Origin: an uncultured Clostridiaceae bacterium
GTDB taxonomy: Bacteria; Bacillota; Clostridia; Lachnospirales; Lachnospiraceae
Assembly (NCBI GenBank): GCA_902477765.1
Contig: CABSIM010000034.1
Coordinates: 1-31,401, forward strand
DNA: 31,401 nt
Direction: 5' to 3'
Part shown: piece by piece, positions 1-6,885 of the stretch
Layout: each line of letters begins with the position of its first letter
How positions within the stretch are numbered: the first letter of the stretch is position 1
The notes under the pieces: model-generated
Database searches by the model: none
The model's input: only the letters and a program-made list of their open reading frames with translations
What the model was told of the DNA's origin: nothing
Program-made: the position numbers and the translations under genes

Positions 1-918
1 ATGATCACTGGTGCTGCACAGATGGACGGCGCTATCCTGGTTGTAGCTGCTACCGATGGTGTTATGGCTCAGACAAGAGAGCACATCCTGCTTTCCCGTC
101 AGGTAGGCGTACCGTACATCGTAGTGTTCATGAACAAGTGTGATATGGTTGACGATCCGGAGCTGCTTGAACTGGTTGAGATGGAAATCAGAGACCTTCT
201 TAACGAGTATGAGTTCCCGGGCGATGACACTCCGATCATCCAGGGTTCCGCTCTTAAGGCTCTTGAAGATCCCAACGGCGAGTGGGGCGACAAGATCATG
301 GAACTGATGGATGCTGTTGACAGCTACATTCCGGATCCGGTTCGTGATACTGACAAGCCGTTCCTTATGCCTGTTGAGGACGTATTCACCATTACCGGTC
401 GTGGTACCGTTGCTACCGGCCGTGTAGAGCGTGGTACACTGAAACTCAACGACGAGGTTGAGATCGTTGGTATTCATGAAGAAACACGTAAGACTGTTGT
501 AACCGGTATCGAGATGTTCCGTAAGCTTCTGGATCAGGCTCAGGCTGGTGATAACATCGGTGCTCTGCTTCGTGGTGTTCAGAGAACTGAGATCCAGAGA
601 GGTCAGTGTCTGGTTAAACCGGGCTCCGTAAAATGCCATAAGAAATTCACAGCTCAGGTTTACGTTCTGACAAAAGACGAGGGTGGCCGTCATACTCCGT
701 TCTTCAACAACTATCGTCCGCAGTTCTACTTCAGAACAACAGACGTTACAGGTGTTTGCGAACTTCCGGCCGGCACTGAAATGTGCATGCCTGGTGACAA
801 CGTAGAAATGACCATCGAACTGATCCATCCGGTAGCTATGGAGCAGGGTCTTCGTTTCGCTATCCGTGAAGGCGGACGTACCGTTGGTTCCGGTAGAGTT
901 GTTTCCATCATCGAATAA
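1..918 (+). CDS. tuf: Elongation factor Tu, 5'-truncated by the window edge
   Basis: EF-Tu is the GTPase that delivers aminoacyl-tRNA to the ribosome. The 305 residues present start inside the G domain (MITGAAQMDGAILVV). They include the G4 motif NKCD (about residues 45-48) and the G5 motif SALKAL, then complete domains 2 and 3 ending at VVSIIE. Full EF-Tu is close to 397 residues, so about 90 N-terminal residues, including the P-loop, lie upstream. The ATG at position 1 is an internal methionine codon and not the true start. Codon choice (GGT, GTT, CGT, ACC) differs visibly from the GGA/CGG-rich genes that follow, as expected for a very highly expressed gene. Two terminator hairpins follow. 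Confidence 0.97.
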   Translation: MITGAAQMDGAILVVAATDGVMAQTREHILLSRQVGVPYIVVFMNKCDMVDDPELLELVEMEIRDLLNEYEFPGDDTPIIQGSALKALEDPNGEWGDKIMELMDAVDSYIPDPVRDTDKPFLMPVEDVFTITGRGTVATGRVERGTLKLNDEVEIVGIHEETRKTVVTGIEMFRKLLDQAQAGDNIGALLRGVQRTEIQRGQCLVKPGSVKCHKKFTAQVYVLTKDEGGRHTPFFNNYRPQFYFRTTDVTGVCELPAGTEMCMPGDNVEMTIELIHPVAMEQGLRFAIREGGRTVGSGRVVSIIE

Positions 919-953
919 TTTCTGCCGAAGCAAATGCTTCGTGCATAATAAAG

Positions 954-990
954 CAGCCGTTTTCAGGTTTTCCTGAAAGCGGCTGTTTTT
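954..990 (+). terminator. Rho-independent terminator of tuf
   Basis: The arms CAGCCGTTTTCAGG (954-967) and CCTGAAAGCGGCTG (972-985) pair over 14 bp with one G-U. The loop is TTTT (968-971), and a T run follows from 986. It lies 35 nt after the tuf stop. Confidence 0.93.
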
Positions 991-1040
991 GTTTCCTGTA
1001 AAGAGCCGGAAGAACATTCTGAAACGGCATTCCGTAACAG

Positions 1041-1076
1041 GTACTGCGGGGTTATTCTTCGCAGTACTGTTTTTTT
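1041..1076 (+). terminator. Second plus-strand terminator, inside the arsR 3' end
   Basis: GTACTGCG (1041-1048) pairs with CGCAGTAC (1060-1067) around an 11-nt loop, and seven T follow at 1070-1076 on the plus strand. The hairpin would stop readthrough from tuf. Its right arm is the antisense of the last codons of the minus-strand ArsR gene, and the loop contains that gene's stop. On the minus strand there is no T run after the hairpin, so it should work mainly for plus-strand transcripts. Confidence 0.7.
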
Positions 1077-1336
1077 ATGGCTTCCATCAGGGGAAAAATT
1101 CTCTGATCCCGGATCCAGTAGCGTACGTTCATTCCCTGCTTCTCAGAATCCAGGATACCGGCCGTCCGGAGCCGGTTCAGATGCTGCGACAGAGCGGAAA
1201 AGGTGATGCCGGGAACATGCCGGTGAATTTCACCGGCTGTCAGTGTCCCGTCCATCAGCGCACACAGGATCAGAAGACGGTGCTCGTTGGACAGAAGTTT
1301 AAGCAGCTCAGCTACCTGTTTTGCTTTCTCTTCCAT
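1052..1336 (-). CDS. ArsR-family repressor, YgaV/BigR/SqrR-like (possible persulfide sensor)
   Basis: A 94-residue winged-helix ArsR/SmtB regulator. Seen: LLKLLSNEHRLLILC in the first helices, the recognition helix SALSQHLNRLR (residues 47-57), a beta-wing near residues 61-75, and a C-terminal helix ending YCEE. There is no ELCVCDL metal site. It has only two cysteines, C25 (in LILC) and C92 (in QYC). Known: in BigR, SqrR and E. coli YgaV, cysteines at these two places form a di- or tetrasulfide bond on contact with reactive sulfur and release DNA. I infer the same chemistry here. It is the last gene of a three-gene operon, and its start overlaps the upstream gene by 29 nt. AGGAGG sits 8 nt before the ATG. 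The likely target is the palindrome over the operon's own promoter. Confidence 0.88.
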   Translation of the reverse strand: MEEKAKQVAELLKLLSNEHRLLILCALMDGTLTAGEIHRHVPGITFSALSQHLNRLRTAGILDSEKQGMNVRYWIRDQRIFPLMEAIKKQYCEE

Positions 1337-1925
1337 GATCGGATCCTCCTTTTTTATATTTCAGCGTACAGATGCCCTGGGTCATGGTTCCCATGGGGCA
1401 GTATACACACCAGGATCTTGGACGGAACAGGACCATGGTGGTGATTCCCAGAATCGTGGAGGTGAGCATGATGCTGAAGAAACCAAATGCATACTGGGCA
1501 AACCAGGGAGCCGCCATACCCACTTCGGGCCACTGCCAGGGAAGGCGGAAAAGCCACAGAAGTGTTATGGATTTACTGAGAGGAGCTCCGGAAAAGACCT
1601 GGAATGTACTGTATATCATGCGAAAGAACATGACCATGAAAAAAACAAGAAATCCGTACCGGAACCATCTGCTGCGGAGAAAACGCGGAGGCGGCGCATT
1701 TCTGGACAGCCGGAATTTTCTTCCCAGAAGATCAAGAAGCTGTCCGCGTCCGCAGTACCGGCTGCAGTAGGCTTTGCTGCCTCCGAAAATGGCAATCAGC
1801 AGGGGGACTGTAAAAAAGATCATTCCCAGCCAGGCAAAGAGAATGTTAAAGAGCCCCAATACCAGATACATCAGTTCCAGAATCCAGAGATATTCATTCC
1901 ATTTTTTCTTTTTCAGGTTTTTCAT
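1308..1925 (-). CDS. Polytopic membrane 4Fe-4S protein, NapH/NosR-like
   Basis: A 205-residue membrane protein with about four hydrophobic segments, near residues 12-45, 88-112 and 145-175. It has two cysteine motifs of the NapH/NosR/CcoG type: AYCSRYCGRGQL after the first hydrophobic block and WCVYCPMGTMTQ near the C-terminus. In relatives these cysteines hold clusters or pass electrons between a quinone or flavin and a soluble partner. The start at 1925 was chosen because GGAGGGAGG lies just upstream and its ATGA overlaps the ferredoxin stop. A longer in-frame start at 1991 would run through the ferredoxin gene. Coupled translation with the ferredoxin suggests the two proteins form one electron-transfer unit. 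The terminal acceptor is not visible. The exact family is uncertain. Confidence 0.8.
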   Translation of the reverse strand: MKNLKKKKWNEYLWILELMYLVLGLFNILFAWLGMIFFTVPLLIAIFGGSKAYCSRYCGRGQLLDLLGRKFRLSRNAPPPRFLRSRWFRYGFLVFFMVMFFRMIYSTFQVFSGAPLSKSITLLWLFRLPWQWPEVGMAAPWFAQYAFGFFSIMLTSTILGITTMVLFRPRSWCVYCPMGTMTQGICTLKYKKGGSDHGRESKTGS

Positions 1926-2128
1926 GCTCCCTCCCTCCGTTCCGCGATGGTAATGACAGCAGCGGGACATATCCTGGCACAGATGCCGCATCCGACACAG
2001 CAGGTTTCATTTACCTGCGCAATGACACCGGACAGAATCTGTATCGCTTTCCGGGGACATGCGGCGGCGCAGCAGCCGCAGGCCACGCATTCCCTGCCTA
2101 TAACGGCAATTTTTGACGGTCGGTTCAT
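1922..2128 (-). CDS. 2x[4Fe-4S] ferredoxin
   Basis: A 68-residue small ferredoxin with two cluster motifs, CVACGCCAAACP and CVGCGICARICP, separated by about 25 residues. This is the normal bacterial 8-Fe ferredoxin layout, and there is no transit or membrane segment. The start at 2128 has AGGAGG five bases upstream. An upstream in-frame ATG at 2146 would overlap that ribosome site. It is the first gene of the minus-strand operon with the membrane Fe-S protein and the ArsR regulator, so it probably donates or accepts electrons for the membrane partner. Expression should be controlled by the palindrome overlapping the promoter 20-50 nt upstream. Confidence 0.9.
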   Translation of the reverse strand: MNRPSKIAVIGRECVACGCCAAACPRKAIQILSGVIAQVNETCCVGCGICARICPAAVITIAERREGA

Positions 2129-2147
2129 ACATACCTCCTGATTCAAC

Positions 2148-2177
2148 TATATTAGTAATTAAGATATTGCTAATATA
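2148..2177. promoter_or_regulatory. 30-bp palindromic operator, probable ArsR binding site
   Basis: TATATTAG (2148-2155) and CTAATATA (2170-2177) are perfect 8-bp inverted arms, and the inner AAT/ATT also matches. The palindrome is centred at 2162.5. Its right arm covers the -10 box of the minus-strand promoter. Long AT-rich imperfect palindromes over the -10 are typical ArsR-family operators. Assignment to the adjacent ArsR gene is an inference from position. Confidence 0.75.
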
Positions 2178-2200
2178 CTTGAAATATGCTGAAATGTCAA
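2172..2200 (-). promoter_or_regulatory. Near-consensus sigma-A promoter of the ferredoxin operon
   Basis: Read on the minus strand, TTGACA (2200-2195) is a perfect -35. A spacer of exactly 17 nt follows, then TATATT (2177-2172) as the -10. Such a strong promoter would need a repressor, which the overlapping palindrome can supply. Confidence 0.85.
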
Positions 2201-2285
2201 GAAGAGATCATAATTCATCAGGCAAAGAGAAAAATAATATTATAGAAAAAAACTATGAACAGACAGAACACATCAATATAATCGA

Positions 2286-2315
2286 TTGGATTTTGTCAGG
2301 CGGGGGTGCTACACT
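2286..2315 (+). promoter_or_regulatory. Possible promoter of the PHP/ABC operon
   Basis: TTGGAT (2286-2291), an 18-nt spacer, and the extended -10 TGC-TACACT (2307-2315). It would give a leader of about 65 nt before the PHP gene. The matches are partial. The rest of the 2201-2386 gap is AT-rich and shows nothing else recognisable. Confidence 0.4.
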
Positions 2316-2386
2316 TGTATGGCATGCCGGTCAGGGGACAGAAGAAAATTCCCGGACGGCACGGAGAAAAGGAGGGGATGGAAGCG

Positions 2387-3013
2387 ATGCTGATCGATAT
2401 GCACATTCACGAATGCACCTGTTCCGGTGACAGTAAGCTGACGCTGAAAGAGATCGTGGAAACGGCCAGAGAAAGAGGGCTTGACGGTGTCTGCATCACG
2501 GACCATGACAGTATGGGGCTGAAAGAGACGGCGGAACAATATTCAAAAGAAATAGGATTTCCCATTTTTGTGGGAGTGGAATATTATTCCCTCTGGGGAG
2601 ATATTACGGCATTCGGCATCAACCATTTTCCGGATACACGGATTTCCGCACAGGAGTTCATCGATCAGGTGAATGCAGCCGGCGGATTCTGTGTGGCATG
2701 TCATCCGTTCCGGAACAACAACCGGGGACTGGAGGAACATCTCAGGGATGTACACGGACTCCATGGTGTGGAGGTCCTCAACGGAAGCACGGATATGGAG
2801 GCCAACCGGAAGGCGCTTGACTTCTGCCGGGAGCTGGGACTTCAGGCGGTTGGAGCCAGTGATGCGCACTGGACCAGCCAGCTGGGGAAATATGCCACGG
2901 AGGTTCCTGGAAATCCCCGGACTCTGGAGGAATTTGTGGAGGCACTTCACAGGGGCGGGCTGCGTCCGGCTATTTATGAAGAAAACGGATATCGGGTCGT
3001 GGATACCTTTTAG
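2387..3013 (+). CDS. PHP-domain metallo-phosphoesterase
   Basis: A 208-residue single-domain PHP protein. All metal-ligand motifs expected of the fold are visible: MHIH near the N-terminus, TDHDS, the glutamate in GVEYYS, CHPFRNNN, and SDAHW near the C-terminus. PHP enzymes of this size hydrolyse phosphomonoesters or cyclic phosphodiesters, for example nucleoside bisphosphates or cyclic ribose phosphates. The substrate cannot be read from sequence. The start at 2387 begins the fold with MLIDMHIH. An ATG at 2378 is an alternative but lies only 2 nt from the GGAGG. It is the first gene of the operon, 43 nt before the ABC binding protein, which suggests that it dephosphorylates an imported compound. 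It has no signal peptide, so it should act in the cytoplasm. Confidence 0.85.
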   Translation: MLIDMHIHECTCSGDSKLTLKEIVETARERGLDGVCITDHDSMGLKETAEQYSKEIGFPIFVGVEYYSLWGDITAFGINHFPDTRISAQEFIDQVNAAGGFCVACHPFRNNNRGLEEHLRDVHGLHGVEVLNGSTDMEANRKALDFCRELGLQAVGASDAHWTSQLGKYATEVPGNPRTLEEFVEALHRGGLRPAIYEENGYRVVDTF

Positions 3014-3056
3014 GTCCGCGTTCAGATAAAAAGAAAGAAAACAAGGGAGAAAAAAG

Positions 3057-4181
3057 ATGAAAAAGAGAATGCTTGCAACAGTAATGGCTGCGGCCATGGT
3101 AATGGCAAGTCTCAGCGGATGCCAGAATTCTGCAGCAACAGAGACAACGGCAGCAGAGACAGAAGAAACAACGGCGGAAGAAACATCCGCAGCAGAGACA
3201 GAAGAAACAACGGCGGCGGAAGCAGAAGAAGGGGAAAAGCCTTATGAGGGAACCACGCTGAGTGTCATGCTGGCCTACGGCGGAGCGGAAGCTTCTTTTG
3301 ATGCCTTTACGGAGAAAACCGGAATCAAGGTGGAGTACGTGGAAATCTCCACAGGCAAGGCTCTGGCACAGCTTCAGGCAGAAAACGGAAACACCACGGC
3401 AGACATCTGGTTCGGCGGCGGTGTGGACAGCTATATTGCTGCCACAGACCTGGGATATCTGGAGCAGTATGTGTCTCCGGAAGCCGAGAACATCAATCCG
3501 GCATACAGCGATAAAGACGGATACTGGACGGGACTTGCACTGGTTCCCGCAGGATTCCTTGTAAACAACGACGTGCTGGCAGAAAAGAATCTGGAAGCGC
3601 CCAAAACCTGGGAAGATCTGGCAAAGCCGGAATATAAGGGTGAGATCATCATGGCATCCCCGGCCATTTCCGGTACCCAGTACGCGATTCTCAACGGAAC
3701 TCTTCAGGCATGGGGAGAAGAAAAGGGCTGGGAAATCTGGTCCGGAATCAACGACAACGTGGATTTCTATGCACAGGGAGGCGGCGAGCCCGGTCCCAAA
3801 TGTGCAGCAGGTGAATTCGGAATTGCGGTTCTGGCCATGACCGGCGGTACATTTGCCATGGAAGAGGAATATCCGGTAACAGCTCTTTATCCGGAAGACA
3901 TGATTCCGTGGACTCCGGCGCCCATCGCCATCTTCAAGAGTTCCCAGAACAAGGAGGCAGCCAAGGTATTTGTGGACTATATGCTTTCCAAGGAAGGCCA
4001 GGAGGCACTCCGTGAAGCAGATGCCCGTATCATGGCCCGCGATGATGTGGAGATCCCCAGCGAGATCGGAACCGTGGATACCAGCAAGCTGATCGATCAG
4101 GATGTTCTTCTGTTCGGAAGCCAGAGAGAAGAAATGCTGGCAAAATGGGAAGAACTGGCAGGAGACAAGGAAACCAACTAA
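3057..4181 (+). CDS. ABC transporter substrate-binding lipoprotein (family 6/FbpA-AfuA-like)
   Basis: A 374-residue solute-binding protein with a lipoprotein signal: the lipobox LSGC places the lipidated cysteine at residue 22. A 13-residue-period Ala/Thr/Glu linker covers about residues 25-62. The binding domain starts at TLSVMLAYGG and shows the group's usual blocks: ADIWFGGGVDSYI, GLALVPAGFLVNND, PKTWEDLAKPEYKG, and a GEFGIAVLAMTGG segment before EEYPVTALYP. Iron-binding FbpA proteins carry a paired YY after the matching GEA-IGIG block; here that place reads LAMTGG. Related AfuA proteins bind sugar phosphates and PhnS-type proteins bind phosphonates. I infer an organic, probably phosphorylated, ligand. 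An RNA hairpin separates it from the permease. Confidence 0.87.
   Translation: MKKRMLATVMAAAMVMASLSGCQNSAATETTAAETEETTAEETSAAETEETTAAEAEEGEKPYEGTTLSVMLAYGGAEASFDAFTEKTGIKVEYVEISTGKALAQLQAENGNTTADIWFGGGVDSYIAATDLGYLEQYVSPEAENINPAYSDKDGYWTGLALVPAGFLVNNDVLAEKNLEAPKTWEDLAKPEYKGEIIMASPAISGTQYAILNGTLQAWGEEKGWEIWSGINDNVDFYAQGGGEPGPKCAAGEFGIAVLAMTGGTFAMEEEYPVTALYPEDMIPWTPAPIAIFKSSQNKEAAKVFVDYMLSKEGQEALREADARIMARDDVEIPSEIGTVDTSKLIDQDVLLFGSQREEMLAKWEELAGDKETN
3150..3216 (+). repeat. 39-nt-period tandem repeat in the lipoprotein linker
   Basis: The same 28 bases occur at 3150-3177 and 3189-3216, giving a 39-nt period (13 codons). They encode two copies of AAETEETTA. The repeat is in frame, so copy-number change would only lengthen or shorten the flexible tether. 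Confidence 0.85.
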
Positions 4182-4195
4182 ATGCAGATGATCCG

Positions 4196-4222
4196 GGGCG
4201 GGCTGCAGACTGCAGCCTGCCC
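4196..4222 (+). other. Intercistronic hairpin between binding protein and permease
   Basis: GGGCGGGCTGCAG (4196-4208) pairs with CTGCAGCCTGCCC (4210-4222), up to 13 bp with one G-U although the tip must open. The following bases TGTCTTTATA are only weakly T-rich. Such hairpins commonly protect or partly terminate transcripts so that the binding protein is made in excess of the membrane subunits. Confidence 0.7.
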
Positions 4223-4244
4223 TGTCTTTATATGAGGAAACATT

Positions 4245-5927
4245 ATGATGAACCATGGGGAAAAGCATGATTTCAGGCGATATACCGCGGCGAAATATCT
4301 GGACAGGCTGATTCTGGCCCTCCTTCTGGCGGGGATTTTTCTGTTTATTCTTTACCCGATCTGTTCTGTGGTGGCCACCAGCTTTTACAGGGACGGCCAT
4401 TTTACACTGGAATATTATCAGGACCTTTTTACGGAAAAAAATGCCAGGCTGGTAAGAAACAGTCTGTGGGTATCATCCCTGTCTTCGCTCATCACCACAT
4501 TTTTTGCTTTTTTCATTGCACTGGCCGTTTACTCCTCACGGGGAAAACGGGGCACATATATAAGAAACGGCCTGCTCCTGACAATGATTTCGCCTCCGTT
4601 CGTTTCGGCCCTGGCTTACATCATGCTGTTCGGACGGCGCGGAATCATTACTCATCAGCTTCTGGGACTCAGCGTCAATCCGTATGGATGGCATGGGGTC
4701 GTGATCCTTCAGGTCATCGGCAGCATATCCTTTTCTTCCCTGATGATGATGAATTCCTTTGACAGCCTGGATCACAGGCTGATTCTGGCCTCCAGAGATC
4801 TGGGAGCGTCTCCTTCAGAGACACTGGTCCATGTGATTTTTCCGCTGGTACGTCCGGGAATCCTCTCGGTGCTGTTTATGCTGTTTACCATGAATCTGGC
4901 AGATTTCGGAACTCCTGTGGTCATCGGGGGGAGCTTCCGGGTTCTGGCTACGGAGGCATATCTCCAGGTGATTTCCGCGTCCAGTCTTGGCAAGGCATCT
5001 GCCATCAGTGTGGTCATGGTGCCTGCCGCGGCAGTGGCCTTCTTCTTTTACTGCAGAGCCATGAAACAGAATGAAAAGGCAGGAGAATATGGAAGATACG
5101 CATCAGACGGAACGCCCTCCTATCGTCCTGAGGGACTGTTCGCAGTGCTCACATGGGGAACAGTCATTCTGTTTTTTGTGGTCATGGCACTGAAATACAT
5201 CAACATTTTTCTGTCTGCCGTATCCAACACCGCCAGCGGCTCACTGAAGTTCACGCTGAAGTATTTCAGCGACCTTCCAAGATCTCAGTGGGATTCTTTC
5301 GGACACAGCCTGGTATATTCCGCGGCCGCAGCAGCTGCGGCCGCTTTCCTGGGGATTCTGCTTTCCTATTATACCAGCCGGAGAAAACTGCCGGGCATGA
5401 AGACCGTGGAGTTTCTTGCGTCCCTGCCCTATATCATTCCCGGAACCTTTTTCGGACTGGGCTATGTGGCGGCCTTCAGCCATGAACCGTTCTATATCAG
5501 GGGAACAGGAGCCATTATTATCCTGAATATGACTTACCGCCAGCTTTCGCTTACCAATAAAACCGCCAATGCGAGATTTGCATCCCTTAACCGCAAAATC
5601 GAAGAGGCGGCCAGGGACCTGGGTGCCGGCAGAATCAGCATTCTGTTCGGAATTATCCTTCCGCTGCTGAAACAGCCTTTTGCCACAGGATTTGTTTCCA
5701 TTTTCACATCCTGCATGACGTCGGTGGGCGCGGTTATTTTCCTGATCTCACCAGGCAGGAATCTGGCCAGTTCGGAACTGTTCCAGTCCATTGAAAACGG
5801 CCGCTACGGAGTGGCTTCCGTACAGGCGGTATTCCTGATTCTGGTAACCGTCGGAATTAATCTGGCCTTCATGGCGGCGGCCGGAAAAACCGGAAAAGGA
5901 GGAAAATCACATGTTCCTGCAGCTTAA
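4245..5927 (+). CDS. Fused (two-domain) ABC transporter permease, FbpB-like
   Basis: A 560-residue inner-membrane permease with two tandem binding-protein-dependent transport domains, about residues 1-275 and 295-555, each with about six membrane spans. Each half has an EAA-type loop that docks on the ATPase: ASRDLGASPSETLVHVIFP near residue 182 and EAARDLGAGRISILFGIILP near residue 453. One chain therefore replaces a permease heterodimer, as in FbpB/AfuB. The start at 4245 is preceded by GAGGAAA; the adjacent ATG at 4248 is equally possible. Its 3' end overlaps the ATPase gene by 17 nt, showing translational coupling. The transported substrate is unknown. Confidence 0.92.
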   Translation: MMNHGEKHDFRRYTAAKYLDRLILALLLAGIFLFILYPICSVVATSFYRDGHFTLEYYQDLFTEKNARLVRNSLWVSSLSSLITTFFAFFIALAVYSSRGKRGTYIRNGLLLTMISPPFVSALAYIMLFGRRGIITHQLLGLSVNPYGWHGVVILQVIGSISFSSLMMMNSFDSLDHRLILASRDLGASPSETLVHVIFPLVRPGILSVLFMLFTMNLADFGTPVVIGGSFRVLATEAYLQVISASSLGKASAISVVMVPAAAVAFFFYCRAMKQNEKAGEYGRYASDGTPSYRPEGLFAVLTWGTVILFFVVMALKYINIFLSAVSNTASGSLKFTLKYFSDLPRSQWDSFGHSLVYSAAAAAAAAFLGILLSYYTSRRKLPGMKTVEFLASLPYIIPGTFFGLGYVAAFSHEPFYIRGTGAIIILNMTYRQLSLTNKTANARFASLNRKIEEAARDLGAGRISILFGIILPLLKQPFATGFVSIFTSCMTSVGAVIFLISPGRNLASSELFQSIENGRYGVASVQAVFLILVTVGINLAFMAAAGKTGKGGKSHVPAA

Positions 5928-6885
5928 AGGACTGAAAAAACTGTACGATGGGGAAAAAGGAGTCCGGAGCCTGGATCTGGACATCGAAGAGGGTTCTTTT
6001 GTCACGCTTCTGGGACCGTCAGGATGCGGGAAGACGACAACGTTAAACCTTCTGGGAGGCTTTCTTGTGCCGGATGCCGGCAGAATTATTCTGGAAGGGC
6101 AGGATATTACGGATCTGCCGCCGGAGAGGAGGCCGGTATCCACGGTATTTCAGAGTTATGCGCTGTTTCCGCATCTGAATGTACTGGAAAATGTCAGCTA
6201 CGGTCTGAGATATTTCAGAAGAATGAAGAAAAAAGAGGCAGCAGCGGCAGCCATGGAGCAGCTGAAGGCGGTGGGACTGTCAGAGTATGGATACGCGGCA
6301 GTCAGCGAACTTTCGGGAGGGCAGCAGCAGCGTGTGGCGCTGGCACGGGCCATGGCCACAGGTCCCAAAATCCTTCTTCTGGATGAGCCACTGTCCAATC
6401 TGGATGCGGCGCTCCGTGTTCAGCTCCGGGAAGAACTGAAAGAACTTCAGAGAAAACTGGGAATCACCATGATTTTCGTGACCCATGATCAGGAAGAGGC
6501 ACTGAGCCTGTCAGACCGGATCGTGGTCATGGAAGACGGAAGGGCCGTACAGGTGGGGACACCCAGAGAAATTTACTTCAGCCCCGGAAACCGGTATGTG
6601 GCTTCTTTTGTGGGCAAGGCCAATTATATGGAAGACGGAGATCAGGTGGCGCTGATACGGCCGGAAGATGTGAGACTTACGGAGGATCCGGAAGGTGAAT
6701 ATGTGGTGGAACAGGTGAATTTCATGGGATCCCATACAGTTTATGAGATCAGAGGAAACGGAAAAACCCTGAGAGCGGATCTTTCGGGGAAGGAAGGATG
6801 CAGACTGAAACAGGGAGACCGTGTCCACGCCTGCTGGTCAGAGGCGGGGAAAAAATGGAACAGGAAGGAGTTTTCGGAGCGATGA
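5911..6885 (+). CDS. ABC transporter ATP-binding subunit with C-terminal TOBE-like domain
   Basis: A 324-residue ATPase that powers the fused permease. Visible motifs are Walker A GPSGCGKTT (35-43), the Q-loop at Q81, the signature LSGGQ (134-138), Walker B ILLLDEP (154-160) and the H-loop at H192. A C-terminal beta-rich extension (about 215-324, with ALIRPEDVRL) matches the TOBE regulatory region of MalK/FbpC/PotA-type subunits. GGAGG upstream of the start lies inside the permease coding region. Its stop overlaps the next gene's start as ATGA. It looks intact and functional. Confidence 0.95.
   Translation: MFLQLKGLKKLYDGEKGVRSLDLDIEEGSFVTLLGPSGCGKTTTLNLLGGFLVPDAGRIILEGQDITDLPPERRPVSTVFQSYALFPHLNVLENVSYGLRYFRRMKKKEAAAAAMEQLKAVGLSEYGYAAVSELSGGQQQRVALARAMATGPKILLLDEPLSNLDAALRVQLREELKELQRKLGITMIFVTHDQEEALSLSDRIVVMEDGRAVQVGTPREIYFSPGNRYVASFVGKANYMEDGDQVALIRPEDVRLTEDPEGEYVVEQVNFMGSHTVYEIRGNGKTLRADLSGKEGCRLKQGDRVHACWSEAGKKWNRKEFSER

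Noticed and set aside
2970..4400. 476-codon open frame on the minus strand across the binding-protein gene
   Set aside because: It is antisense to a complete lipoprotein with clear motifs, is extremely Cys/His/Phe-rich in low-complexity runs and matches no family. It arises from the GC-skewed codons opposite.
3057..6885. Annotation as a ferric iron ABC transporter
   Set aside because: The permease and ATPase resemble FbpBC, but the binding protein lacks the paired tyrosines at the iron site, and the neighbouring phosphoesterase and nucleotidyltransferase point elsewhere.
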